The translations under genes and the position numbers were made by a program. DNA of 42,500 bases from Chrysomallon squamiferum (taxonomy: Eukaryota > Mollusca > Gastropoda > Neomphalida > Peltospiridae). The stretch spans positions 928,605 through 971,104 of the forward strand of contig CM022673.1 in NCBI GenBank assembly GCA_012295275.1, written 5' to 3'. Under the pieces are notes generated by a model that saw only the letters and a list, made by a program, of their open reading frames with translations, had not been told where the DNA came from and did no database searches. Shown in pieces: positions 16,171-29,659 of this stretch. The first letter of the stretch is position 1. Each line of letters begins with the position of its first letter.

Positions 16171-16341
16171 TTAATATAAAGAAGTTGCTGATGTCCACGA
16201 ATTAATTTTAAAATTTTCGAAAATAAATACTTTAAATATAATTTGTATAATTTTTTTTAACTTTTGAAAAATCTATCACATTACATAAACTGATTCACTT
16301 TTCCCTGAAATAAAGAAAGAAAACGAGAGAGAGGGAAAGAG

Positions 16342-16347
<6 letters not shown>

Positions 16348-16424
<77 letters not shown>
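16348..16424 (+). repeat. (GA)n microsatellite
   Basis: Nearly pure GA preceded by GAAA-rich sequence from 16309. Confidence 0.97.
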
Positions 16425-16426
<2 letters not shown>

Positions 16427-16869
16427 TTTTATGGATAATAGTCCTTATCCAACTATTCAGACACAATTATAATGTTTGCGGGGGTGACGGTAAATTGTTA
16501 TTCTAGTCTTATCTGACAAAATAAAATAATAGTTCTCTCAGCAATAATTAATTACCTCAAGCCTAGCACTAATCAACCTTGCTCTTACAATAATTCTATG
16601 TCATAAATATACGCAATCTGCCCTGCTCTTGCAGTCGCTAATGAAGGGAACTTCCTTTAACAGCCATGATGGATAAGTGGTCACAGTTGTCGTATGTTAC
16701 CTTATGCCGTACAAGAAAACTTATTTTTAACATGTAGTCTTCTGTAAATCTGTTAGATTTCTGTTGTTTGCTTGATCGCGTTCAGCAAAGAGTTTTATAA
16801 TAGAAAACAAAATGTAGTACGTTATTAATGTATATGTATGAACATTAAGGAAATTATATTCTATTTTTC

Positions 16870-17510
16870 ATTTTTAGAAGATTTTTCATTTTACAGTTTT
16901 GCATCTGAATTCATGTGTATTTCTACTAATTCCCTATTAGAGTTGTATGTTTAATTCTTCTAATTTCATATTACAGTTATATATGTCATTCTACCAATTT
17001 GATATTAGAATCATACACAACTATGGTTGTAACAAAATGATATTCGAATTTATACATGTCATTCTACAAACTTTATATTAGAAGGTATACATATTCTCTA
17101 TAATTTTATATAAGAAAGAAAAAAATCTACTATTTTAATATCAGAAAATGAAACATCTTTTATATTTTATTGTTAGAAGCAGATGCCAAATTCTATTAAT
17201 TTCATAACAGAAACAAATCTACAAATCAGTTAATTTCTTTTTTCATCAAATATAACAGTCTGTAATTTCAGATAGGAAAAAGACACAAAATATTTTGTTT
17301 TAATTTTTTAAATTAGAAACAGACATAAAAACCTTTAAAATAAAATAATACATTAATTTCAAACTAGAAAGAAGCATAAGATTTTTAATTTTATATCAGA
17401 AACAAACGTTTGTTTCTTGTGATTTCATTTTAGAAACAGACTAACATTTGTACTACTTTCTAATAGCAGAACTAATTTCTATTAATTTGATATAAGAAAC
17501 CATGATGACT
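16870..17510 (+). repeat. Degenerate 34-bp minisatellite
   Basis: The motif TTCTAYTAATTTCATATTAG followed by 14 less conserved bases recurs at about 34-base spacing. The first copies (about 16920, 16954, 16988) are the clearest. Later copies drift to CAGAAACAAA endings. Confidence 0.75.
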
Positions 17511-17519
17511 ATATTTATT

Positions 17520-17660
17520 TACTTATGTATGTATTTATTTATTCACTTATTTATTTATTTATTTATTTGTTTATTTATTTATTAAATTTTGTTTTGGTTT
17601 TTCTTCTTCTTTTTTTTTTCTTTATTATTACTATTTCTTTCTTTTTTTCATCTTTCTTCT

Positions 17661-17694
<34 letters not shown>

Positions 17695-17706
17695 CATTTT
17701 TTTTTA

Positions 17707-17741
<35 letters not shown>

Positions 17742-17775
17742 CGTTCCCTAATCTCTGTTTACAATTTTTTTTTTC
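17520..17775 (+). repeat. (TTTA)n and poly-T low-complexity block
   Basis: TTTA tetranucleotides at 17520-17585 run into almost uninterrupted T-rich sequence to 17775. The phenylalanine-rich open frames over it are artefacts. Confidence 0.95.
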
Positions 17776-18009
17776 TTTTTCTGTAACTATTTCCTATCTG
17801 CACATTCCTTTATATGTCCTTAAACATTCGGTAGGTGAAGGATATAGTGTTAAACAAAGTTCAAGGATTTGTGTGTGTGTGTGTTTGTTGTTCTTGTGTT
17901 TTGCCTTGGGGTCTGTTCTACATTTCACGATGCTAAACTGATAACATAAACTTTCTTAGTATCCTGCGATGGTATAAAATTATGATGATGATGATTTAAA
18001 CCTACATGG

Positions 18010-18028
18010 CTATAACTACTACTAACGT

Positions 18029-18071
<43 letters not shown>

Positions 18072-18240
18072 GCTACTACTGGTACTACTACAGCTTATAC
18101 TGCTACCACTGCTATTATTATTATTATTATTACTACTACTACTATTATTGTTGTTTATTTATTTATTTCTTTATTTAATGCAACCACTGCTGTTGCTACT
18201 TCTGTTTTTGTTATTATTTGTAGTAGTAGTAGTGATAGCA
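18010..18240 (+). repeat. (ACT)n, (ATT)n and (GTA)n trinucleotide block
   Basis: ACT repeats at about 18024-18130, ATT at 18114-18150 and GTAGTAGTAG near 18219-18240 make an interrupted trinucleotide region with a threonine/isoleucine frame. Confidence 0.9.
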
Positions 18241-18264
18241 GTAGTCGTTGCAGCTACTGTATTC

Positions 18265-19660
18265 CTGGCCGTAGTAGATATTCTTGTTATTTGTATTTAT
18301 CTTTAATTCGTTATTCATTTAACTGTTTGACTTTTTTTTTTCTTTATAAGTTATTTGATATACATTTTTTTTTTTTTTTTTTACTGTTAGTATTAATAAT
18401 TTAGCACTTGTGGCTGTTAAATGCAAACTGTGTTTTATGTTCAGCAATTTATAATTATAACTGGTTATTTTAGTGCTTAGTTAATTACACTAACACGCAC
18501 ATAAATACATTGCGACATTAGAAGGACTTAAATTTAGTATTTGAATCCTAAAACAAAAATAAAAATGTTTTATCACCATCGACAAAAATAGCTATGTCAA
18601 GAACGACGACGACAATAATGATGATGATGATGTTAAATTTCAACATCTGTTATTCTCTTTCAAAGTAATATTTGTATTTTATTTTCCTGAATGTTTATGT
18701 GTTTATGGCTGCAACATCAATATTAGCAGCAACAACCACAAAAAAAATAATAATAATAATAAAATTAAAAAGAACCTTAAAGAAGATACAAAAATAATGC
18801 AAAAACAACATTTACTGCCATCAAACAAATGAAATTACAATGAAATGAAAATAAATCAGTTTCAGAGGCAGTGAATTTAAGCAGTATTGTTTTTTAACAC
18901 TTTGAAATTTTTTCGTTATTTATGAGTAAAAGTTAATGACTTGAAAAGATAATGTTAAGCGCTGTTTGATCTGCACCCAAAGATTAATACACGTGAGAAT
19001 GACAGTCATTCTTTACCAGTATCATATGGGTTACTCTTTCAAACAAGCAGTATAACAAAAACAAAAAATTATAAAAATATCACCATAAAATAGGAAAGCA
19101 ACATGCCAAGAATTACGGTGTTTAGATGTGAATTTGTAATTTGTGTTCGTTATAGAAAGAACTGGGCAATAATGAGATCGGTTCGAGGCCATAATGAAAT
19201 ATCTGATGTTGAAAAGTGAAAAAAAAAATCTATGCAAATTAATTTGATGAGAAAAATGCAATTAATAAGATTACTGTTTGGATTGCTTTAAATTCCTGGT
19301 GTTTGTATTTTTTCACTTATTTTCTTTTTCTTCTTTTTTTCCATGGTCGATTATTTGTAATTAAAAACAAATATCAAGAACAAAGTTTGCGTAGCAAATA
19401 TGAATGAGCACTGGATGGAACGGGATTTATTGATTCCCAACAGCGGAGTTTTTCGCTGTCGTTAAACCTTCCTTCGTTTATTCATCCATTAAACACCCAC
19501 TTCCAAAGTGTTTTAAAATAAGTCAAAAACTACGTTTTATACAGATGACATTTTAGGTAACATGAAGCTAAAATGCAGTAAGAAATGAAGAAATTCTGTT
19601 TCTTTGATCCTATTAACAACAACCGATTTCCTCAGCAAAACAAAAAAATCGTGCTACAAT
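18265..19660. other. No gene seen
   Basis: AT-rich sequence with short T runs (18366-18382), GAT repeats near 18616-18632 and (AAT)n near 18745. No exon signature on either strand. Confidence 0.5.
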
Positions 19661-19757
19661 CAGTAATAATAAATTGTTGAGAAAATTGAATGACCGTGTA
19701 TTTCCATTAACGGTGAACGTTCGGCTATGTTACTTTTGGAACGCGGAAAGATGTCGG

Positions 19758-20024
19758 ATGCTGCCTTTCATGTTTTGTTTTATTTTGTGTGTTTTTTGTT
19801 CGTGTTGGCTGAGAGTCTTCAGCAATCAACCCGAAATACGTGATCAGCACCGTCACGACGACGACGTCATTTCACAGAACTATTTTCAGATGAGTAACAG
19901 CACCTGCTTCGTGCGAAAACGGAATCGTCGTCCGCCGATAATTACACTGTGTCGCAGTAATGTGTTTTATTTACGACTTTGGCCTAGTTTGAAATTAACT
20001 TTTAACTCTATTTTAGAACCATAA
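19758..20024 (+). CDS. Weak candidate: short signal-peptide-like open frame
   Basis: An ATG-started frame of 88 codons begins MLPFMFCFILCVFCSCWL, a hydrophobic leader, and contains an NST glycosylation sequon and a basic RKRNRR stretch. The region is richer in G+C than its flanks. I see no homology, no repeated peptide and no clear splice partner. The hydrophobic start may simply reflect T-rich DNA, since an overlapping frame from 19751 also looks like a leader. It could be a small secreted protein, a first exon, or chance. Confidence 0.12.
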   Translation: MLPFMFCFILCVFCSCWLRVFSNQPEIRDQHRHDDDVISQNYFQMSNSTCFVRKRNRRPPIITLCRSNVFYLRLWPSLKLTFNSILEP

Positions 20025-20189
20025 AGTTCATTTATGTTGAATTATCCTGAAAATTTAGCAAATGTTGTAACGAAAGCCAGGCAGAGTCAAACAGAAAGTG
20101 TAAATTATGTTTCTGAACGGAAAGGAATGTATGTACGTATATCTATATATATGTGTGTGTGTGTGTGTGTAAATGTATTTCAGGATTTT

Positions 20190-20287
20190 AATATTCAGGA
20201 ACGCACTGGCGCAGGGGGACAAAGTCTAATCTAATTCAGGAACCCCCACATCGCCCGAACCGTTATCGTTCGGCCAGCCAGACAAAC
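20190..20287 (-). mobile_element. tRNA-derived SINE fragment (copy 2)
   Basis: Shares the core AATATTCAGGAACGCACTGG and the following GCGCAGG-GGACAAAGTC (20190-20224) with the element at 4309. It ends on the right with GTTTGTCTGGCTGGCCGAAC read on the minus strand, a box A-like head. Its middle is shorter and rearranged relative to copy 1. A TG tract flanks it on the left and an ATGT tract on the right. Confidence 0.55.
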
Positions 20288-20289
20288 CT

Positions 20290-20345
20290 GTGTATGTATG
20301 TATGTATGGATGTATGTATGTATGTATGGATAGATGGTTGTATGA
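20290..20345 (+). repeat. (ATGT)n microsatellite
   Basis: ATGT/ATGG tetranucleotides abut the SINE copy at 20190-20287, the same arrangement as at 4442. Confidence 0.9.
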
Positions 20346-20399
20346 ATGTATGTGAGTCTACGTGTATGTATTTATGTAATTGTCTATCCATACATACAT

Positions 20400-21533
<1,134 letters not shown>

Positions 21534-21639
21534 ATTACTATTACTATTAATGTTTCTTTTAATGTAATTTATTATTGCAGGCTTATATATTAATTAATTA
21601 CATAACGTTATTCGTAATAATTTGCAATATCTCACACCT

Positions 21640-22479
21640 TATTTAGCTGGGTAGCATTCTCGTATATCAGTGGTCAAACCTTCTACTATAACGTCAACTC
21701 ACTCTAATTAGCAGTTTGTCCATTCCTAGAGATGAGCTCTGTGGTCTGCTAGTACTATGATTAACTATGCAGTCAGTTCACTTTTACTCTGTGCTAAGCT
21801 ACGATTCACTAAGTATCATCTATTCGCTCTCTATTCGCACTGATAAGGTATATGTCTATTCATAACCTGGACGTATTTAGACCGATTAGCTATTTATTAG
21901 CACAGTGAGAAGCTACTCATTCTGAGTAGATATTGCTCTTTTCGTATTTAATAGCTTTGCACTCTGTCTACTCAAACAGATCAGATACAAAGTCTATTCA
22001 TACTGATTATATGTGTGTTTACTCATTCTGATTTGCTGTATGTATTGATTACTGTATGTCTACTCATTCTGATCAGCTACGCGTCAACTCATACCGATCA
22101 GTTATGTGTCTACTCATTCTGATTAGCTGTATGTCTACTCATTCTCATTAGTTAATTGTCTACACTATCTGACTAGTTATGTGTCTACACTTTCTGACTA
22201 GCTGTGTGTCTACTCATTCTGATCAGCTATGAGTCTACTCATTCTGAATAGCTGTATATTTACTCATTCTGATTAGCAGTATGTCTACTTATATTGAAAC
22301 AGATAATCTGTAGAGTACAGACGTTTATTATTAATTAGCTATGTCTACACATACGTGTGTATTCAAAACCTCTAGCATTTAAACTGACTGTGTGTTTTAG
22401 CTGTGTATTAGCACAGTGACAAGTCGCTCAATCTGATTAGTTACTGGTTTATTCATATTTATTAGTTGTGCACTCTAGT
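21640..22479 (+). repeat. Degenerate 25-bp minisatellite, left flank
   Basis: Variants of TGTCTACTCATTCTGATTAG plus GCTAT-type ends recur every 25 bases, best seen at 22040-22300. They are the apparent ancestor of the 18-bp array to the right. Confidence 0.85.
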
Positions 22480-23610
22480 CATACTGGTGTATCTACTCAT
22501 ACTGGTGTATCTACTCATACTAGTGTATCTACTCACACTAGTGTATCTACTCATACTAGTGTATCTACTCATACCGGTGTATCTACTCATACTGGTGTAT
22601 CTACTCATACCGGTGTATCTACTCACACTAGTGTATCTACTCATACTAGTGTATCTACTCATACCGGTGTATCTACTCACACTAGTGTATCTACTCATAC
22701 CGGTGTATCTACTCACACTAGTGTATCTACTCATACTGGTGTATCTACTCATACCGGTGTATCTACTCACACTAGTGTATCTACTCACACTAGTGTATCT
22801 ACTCATACCGGTGTATCTACTCATACTAGTGTATCTACTCATACCGGTGTATCTATTCACATTAGTGTATCTACTCATACTGGTGTATCTACTCATACCG
22901 GTGTATCTACTCACACTAGTGTATCTACTCACACTAGTGTATCTACTCATACCGGTGTATCTACTCACACTAGTGTATCTACTCATACTAGTGTATCTAC
23001 TCATACCGGTGTATCTACTCACACTAGTGTATCTACTCATACCGGTGTATCTACTCACACTAGTGTATCTACTCATACTGGTGTATCTACTCATACCGGT
23101 GTATCTACTCATACTAGTGTATCTCCTCATACTGGTGTATCTACTCACACTAGTGTATCTACTCACACTAGTGTATCTACTCATACTAGTGTATCTACTC
23201 ATACCGGTGTATCTACTCACACTAGTGTATCTACTCATACCGGTGTATCTACTCAGACTAGTGTATCTACTCATACTGGTGTATCTACTCACACTAGTGT
23301 ATCTACTCACACTAGTGTATCTACTCATACCGGTGTATCTACTCACACTAGTGTATCTACTCATACCGGTGTATCTACTCACACTAGTGTATCTACTCAT
23401 ACCGGTGTATCTACTCACACTAGTGTATCTACTCATACCGGTGTATCTACTCATACCGGTGTATCTACTCACACTAGTGTATCTACTCATACCGGTGTAT
23501 CTACTCATACCGGTGTATCTACTCACATTAGTGTATCTACTCACACTAGTGTATCTACTCATACCGGTGTATCTACTCACACTAGTGTATCTACTTTATA
23601 CCGGTGTATC
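22480..23610 (+). repeat. 18-bp tandem array, about 63 copies
   Basis: The unit is GTGTATCTACTCAYACYRGT-like, with an 18-base period kept without indels across about 1,130 bp. By eye the copies fall into four classes: CATACCGGT (about 23), CACACTAGT and close variants (about 25), CATACTGGT (8) and CATACTAGT (7). Because 18 is a multiple of three, two plus frames and one minus frame stay open for 370-400 codons as hexapeptide repeats. I read these as repeat artefacts: they lack flanking coding sequence and the flanks are non-coding repeats. Confidence 0.97.
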
Positions 23611-24091
23611 AGTATGTCTCCTCATTCTTACCAGCCGTATGTTTACTTTTTCTAATTAGTTTTATATCTACTCGTTCAAAACAGCTTTATATTTACTCAT
23701 TCTTATTAGCTATATGTCTACTCATTCATATATGCTTATTCCTATTTATTAGCTAAGCAGCTTACTCATACTGATTAGCTATGTATTTCACCCATAACAG
23801 TTAATTATATGTTGAGCTATTCACATTCGTCTGAGAAATAAGCAAATGTAAAAAAAATTATAAACAGAAAAAAGTGCAAGTATAAAATGTTCTATACTGA
23901 GAAATATTTCTTACTGAAAAATATACAAATGTGAAAATTTCTACAGTGAGAAATATATAAATGTAAAATGTTGTAAACCGTGAAATAAGAAAATGCTCTA
24001 TAGTTAGACATTAACAATATATCTGATTTAAATAAATTAAACAAAATTAGTAAGGATACTGACAAACGCTCCTAAAAGTACAAAACGTTAA

Positions 24092-24130
<39 letters not shown>

Positions 24131-24760
24131 CGGAAAAGAAAAAAATAATAATTCATATTTATTTACTTCATTAGTTGTCTAGCTTTTTTTTAAATTAACC
24201 AAGATCATTTTCCTTATTAGCATCATCATGGAAAAACAGTAGTGGCGCAACTGTATCTTCCTCCTGGCACTAACTGGATTAATAAAGGCAGCTACCGCAA
24301 CGCCAGGAGTTCGATAGTGGAAGAACGACATTTTAATTATATACAAAAATTTAAAAAAAAAACGTGTTTAACTAATTCTAATTAACTGGCTCAATGAGCC
24401 AGACATTTCAAGTTCTTTAGCTGTATGTCTATAATACACCGTCACTTATTAGGTATGTCTATTCATTCTGTTCATACTTATACGTCTGCTTACACTCGTT
24501 AGGTATGCCTACTCATACTGATCAGCTATTTATACTCATCATACACATTAGCTATCTATATATCCATGCTGTGCAGCCATTTGTCTTTTCATACTTATTA
24601 GATATGTTCTTACTTAGCTTTTAACCTATATATATATACACACTCATACTGTTTGGCTATCTCTCATGATCTGAGCTGTTTGGTTACCCTTTATGTTTCG
24701 TTATATGTCTATCGATATTTTTTTGATATATGTCTACTCATACTGATTATCTGTAAAAGG
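23611..24760 (+). repeat. Degenerate 25-bp minisatellite, right flank (interrupted)
   Basis: The 25-bp units resume at 23611-23800 (TGTCTCCTCATTCTTACCAG, then TGTTTACTTTTTCTAATTAG) and again at 24410-24760. Unrelated sequence and a poly-T tract of about 37 bases at 24093-24130 interrupt them. Confidence 0.75.
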
Positions 24761-25985
24761 TGCGATTTAATATGTTGATGAGGCAGCTTAAAATACTTTT
24801 AACTATTTAAGAAAAAATTATCTTCAGTGGTACAAATACAGTTATAGGCTTAGCAATGATCACTTACTAGTAACAGCACTGACTTAGATCTTCTGAGCAC
24901 CCTTTCATTTTACATATACTTTTATATACTAAAAACAGTTCAATGGCCAGCATCTGGTGCAAAAGTGCTTACTTTTGTGCATGGTGTATATTATAAAACT
25001 ATAAGATAATTTTTCGTTTTTTTTTTTACTAAATTTCAATTCTGTTAATTCACAATATTATTCTCTGTTAAGTGTTGTTAAATTCAGCCTCAAAAGGTTT
25101 CTTAGCTTATAGTCTTGTCACATTTAAACACACCCTCATTTCCAGTACACGTAAATAGTTTCAAAAAATACTATTGACTGCTTAAACATATTTCTATATT
25201 CATTGCATACTAACAACAATAAAACTGGGGGGGGGCAGCTTCGAATTTATGCCCAGCGCAAAAAATATTTCAGTGACTATAAACAGGTTTGCATAAAACA
25301 TTTTTGTCTTGTGTATACCTCTCAAGCAACCAGACAGATGTAGACATCGTGATATTTTCTTTTATTATTATTTTTTTTTAATCAAAAATGTTTTTCTGAC
25401 ATCTTCAATAACTGCGAAGTTATTATGAGAAACACGATCCGCAGTTTTTTTTTATCCTTAATTATTTACACCTTAACAGCTATTCTGTCCTTGAATCTGT
25501 AGACCTCTCCAGTTATATACCAATAATAACTTGTAGGGAAAAATGTTTTGTAATTTAGAGTCATTTTCAGCAGACGGGTCTTTCTGTTCACTAACAATTA
25601 TAAATGTCTTCCTTAATACTAATTAATACACTATTATTAACAATTAGCAACACTATCTTTATATCTCATACGTCTGAGAGCTGACATTTTATTATTTTCA
25701 TATCCGTTCGTTTTGTTATCATATATACACGCCAATGCCGCTATTTCTTAAAGTATATACCTTTGCGTTGCGTTTCAGAAAATTTATTGTAACGTAATAA
25801 AATTAATAAAATCGTACGTATTTTTCTTCTTCATCTTCGTCTTTAAACAAATTCATCTTTAAAGTATGACATTTTGAAAAATTACATTAAATTTAATTTT
25901 TGCATAAAAAATTAATAACAAAACAAATGATACTGATAATAATAAATCTTACTATGGAAAAGAAAATGTATATACATCGAAGCAC
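24761..25985. other. No gene seen
   Basis: AT-rich apparently unique sequence with a short G8 run near 25229. No exon, RNA gene or large repeat was recognised. Confidence 0.5.
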
Positions 25986-25988
25986 GAG

Positions 25989-26064
25989 ATAGAGAGAGAC
26001 AGACAGACAGACAGACAAACAGAGAGAGAGAGACAGAGACAGACAGACAGACAAATAGAGAGAT
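25989..26064 (+). repeat. (GACA)n/(GA)n microsatellite
   Basis: Alternating GACA and GAGA units. Confidence 0.92.
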
Positions 26065-27350
26065 CAGTTTTCCAAAATATTTATGAATATATTTATCCCT
26101 ACGAAATGACGTCACGATAAAGGTAAACTGACTCCATGCATCTTCACGAGCTTGTTATTAATTTTTCTTGTTATAGATTTATTTTAAATAAAGATCGGGG
26201 CTTAGTAATAAAACAGTATTTTGATAAATGAAAAAATGAAGAAAGAAAGACATGAGGAACATATTGTTTTAGACAGGGAAATAAACAGCTACCTTTCATA
26301 CACTACTCACACAAAAGGCTCTGACATAACTTGACATATTTGGCAATTCACCGAGAAGGTTTGATCCTGTTACTCGTGGCTCCTCAGGTTATTTGTTGTA
26401 TAACAAAATAATTATTGTTATTATTACTGGTGTTGTTGTGTGTTGCTATTAAACAGTCTCAATGTACATTTTTTCATCGTCATTGACACTGGCGTTATTG
26501 GTGCTGCTAACAACAATGTTATTATTATGCTGTTGTTGCTGCAACTACCACTACGGCCTTTACTATCAGCAATGCGACAGCTAGTATATTACATAACCAT
26601 TACAGTTAACATCGACATATTTGTTTTTCCCCTTTCATCTTATGCCTGAGTGTGTGTTTTTTGTTGTTTTTTTCTACGCAGTAAAAATGTTCCTACAAAT
26701 AAAATACTCAATTATCAGATTAAAAAGCTGCATGACTTTGTTTACCACTTGTTTTTGCTGTTTCCTCCCACTCGGCAAATTTGTCTTGACTTTCTTTAAA
26801 ACAAAAATCGGGATGGGTTTGAAGTATGGCAGATAAAAGCGAACAGAAAGACAGAGTCAATGGGTCAGTGTTAGGTATATCCGTCGTAAACAGGTGATTT
26901 TCAGTCGATATGAATAACAACTCATAAGAGAGTCGTTGAACGTATTCTTGACGGTTTTGAGAATGTAATTGTAGAAACGTTCATAGTTCCACTGTGTCTT
27001 ATTATGTACATATTTAGGTATATGTGGATAGTTTATATATATACATAAAGGTTCTCCGTATACCAATGTGTGTCTTCTGTACACCTTATCAGTCGTATAT
27101 ATGCGACAAACATCAGTACTCGTGAATAATGCCTGATACTGCATGGTCCCAAGAGACGTTTTTTCTATTTATTGAACATATGTGTAATATCTCAGTTAAA
27201 TACTGTTGTTCGAATATCGGAGATTTTAGCTGGGCGGAGTATCTTTTTCTTTCTTCTTTTGCGTGTTTGTGTGAGTATGTGTGTGCGTGTGTGTGTGGAT
27301 GTGGATGTGTTTGTGTTTGTTTTAGCTTGCTTGGTTGCTGTTCTTCTTTT
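26065..27350. other. No gene supported
   Basis: Several 60-95 codon open frames occur on both strands, but none shows a recognisable motif or splice context. A short TG tract lies at 27268-27320. Confidence 0.45.
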
Positions 27351-27357
27351 TGGGGGG

Positions 27358-27575
27358 GTTTATTATTATTATTATTATGATTATTATTGTTGTTGTTGTT
27401 GTTGTTGTTTTTGTTGTTGTTGTAGTTTTTGTTGTTATTGTATTTTTCTTCACTTTTTAATTTTACTACTCAGTTAACTTTCATTCCTTCTTTTCAATAT
27501 CTTTATGACACTTTAATTTTTTTTTTTTATTTTTTTTTTTATTTTTTTTTTTATTTTTTAATTTTTTTTTTTTTT
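27358..27575 (+). repeat. (ATT)n, (GTT)n and poly-T block
   Basis: ATT at 27361-27388, GTT at 27389-27440 and interrupted T runs at 27514-27578. Confidence 0.92.
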
Positions 27576-28046
27576 TATTTGGTTCAGATTTCTGATATAT
27601 CACCTCTTCATTACAGCGAAATAAGATTTCATTCATTCGTGGATTTCTTTTCAAATTCCCGTCCTCTGTCACTGGCTTTTATCTAAATCGGATGCAGCCT
27701 CATTACATTCTTAATCGTTTTAGCAAACTGGGTCACATTGCTGATACGAAGTTAATACTTTAATTTTCTGCTGCGTCAGCGTACGAAATGTATCGCAGGT
27801 GACTTTGTCGATACTCCTGGTGACGTTTTGCAGATTATATTTCTCGTCGTTGTTTCTTGTGTCTTTTTTAATTTTGTTGGGTGTTTTGTGCTGTTATTAA
27901 CATTACTTTTATTAATATCTATTTTTCGTTTATGTATTTATTTCTGTAAAAAAAATAAATTTTGTATTTGTTTTTGTTTAGATTTTATTTGTTAATTATT
28001 ATTATTATGTTTTTCATTGGCATTGTTATCATAATCATCATTGTCA

Positions 28047-28047
<1 letters not shown>

Positions 28048-28122
<75 letters not shown>
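28048..28122 (+). repeat. (ATT)n microsatellite
   Basis: About 25 uninterrupted ATT triplets. Confidence 0.96.
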
Positions 28123-28123
<1 letters not shown>

Positions 28124-28619
28124 TCTCACATCTTTTTTATTTTTCGCATATTTATTTATTTTATTTGTTTACTTATTTATTTATTTATTACGGTTCTTTG
28201 TTGTTTGTTCTTTTTTGGGGGGAGGTTTTTTCTTGGTTTTTTTTAGGAGGGTTTGTTTATTTGTTTCTTTCTCAGTGGGATTTGGTTTGTAAGTTGCCGT
28301 TTATTTTATTATTTTTATTTTAACTTTATTTTATTTTTTTATTTTTTTTTGTTCTGGTTTTGTTCTAATAGTTTTTAGTTATGTATTTCACTTACAAAGA
28401 TATAAGGAGAAGACCTATGTTTAAATAAATTGAAGCTCCTGTTCTCTGCAGTGGTTGAAATAACCATTAACAATCTTTAGAAATGATCACCAGGGAACTG
28501 CTTTGAAATTTGTCTTTTCGGTTTCCTTCAGTACCAATAATCTTTTATTTTTAAATATACATATCTACAGTTATGTTTATATTTGTTTCTAAGTATTAAC
28601 TCTTCCATGCTTGTTTGTG

Positions 28620-28682
28620 TTTACTTTTTGTATGTTTGTGTATATGTATGTGTGTTTGTATGTATATATGTGTGTTTGTATG

Positions 28683-28713
<31 letters not shown>

Positions 28714-28875
28714 ATGCGTATATGCATACATGTCAGTGTATATCTGTGTGCATGTATTTATTTATATATATATATGCATGTACGTATGTATGTCTGTCTC
28801 TATTTGTATGTATGTATTTATGTATGTATGTAAGTATGTATGTATGCATGAATGTGTTTATGCTTGTATGTCTGT
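28620..28875 (+). repeat. (TGTA)n/(TG)n/(TA)n mixed microsatellite
   Basis: GTAT, TGTG and ATAT units alternate over about 250 bases, giving overlapping Tyr/Val/Cys-rich frames that are artefacts. Confidence 0.9.
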
Positions 28876-29655
28876 ATTTATCCTCGCATTAAATTAGAGC
28901 AATGCTAGGTAAAACTTTAGATTTTTATTCTGGTTTTCGAAAAAAACAAATTTTCTTCGAATGCACGTGAATCGTTCATTACAGATATGAACTCACAGAC
29001 ACTAGCATGCTATGTAATTTAGATGAATCATAATGTTAATTTAACTTACAAACAATAAAACTCTGTTTTCTGTTTTAAAATAGCGGAAGACACAAATCCG
29101 TGGTATCTCTCACCTGACTCCATGGTGTATTGTTGTTTATGTCAGATATAATCGTTTCGTTCTGTATTTTCACATTACGGCGAGCTGTTTTTGTCGTTGT
29201 TGTATAGAGTCACCTTAAAACGTATTTTCATGTAGTTGCTGTTGCTTTTATTTCTAAAATTAGACAACAATCTTTAACAAAAAAAAAAAAAAAACCTTAT
29301 GAATATGTGTTCATAATTTATTATATCTTGCACATGGCATGTGCAATAAACGTTTTGTTTATAAGTATTAGAAAATCTCTCTATAGATTTTGGCGATCGC
29401 TACTGAATTTTAAAATATATCTCATATTTTCACTATCCAGAGATCCGACTGTTTTTCAGCTTTGAAAATTCTCAATGTTTATGGAGATCGTGTTAAATAT
29501 ATCTATGTTTTACCGGCAATATTTTCCCCTCAAATTTCGTTGACCCATTACGTAAGTCTACATTTTTTTCCTTTCAAATACGTTCATAATTCGATTAGGT
29601 ACACTAGTTTCAGCTTTTATTTTGCTGTTCGACATTTTATTCATCATCACATTAC
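28876..29655. other. No gene seen
   Basis: AT-rich sequence with an A-run at 29279-29294. No coding or RNA signature was found. Confidence 0.5.
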
Positions 29656-29659
29656 TGCC

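Noticed and set aside
22462-23659. Three open frames of 370-400 codons over the 18-bp array, looking like hexapeptide-repeat proteins
   Set aside because: An 18-base unit preserves any open frame on both strands. The flanks are non-coding repeat, there is no signal peptide or unique domain, and several mutually exclusive frames are equally open.
24235-24325. tRNA-like boxes (TGGCGCAACTG and GAGTTCGATAG)
   Set aside because: The spacing between the two boxes is too long for a simple tRNA head and the sequence does not fold as a cloverleaf by eye. It may be a decayed SINE but is unsupported.
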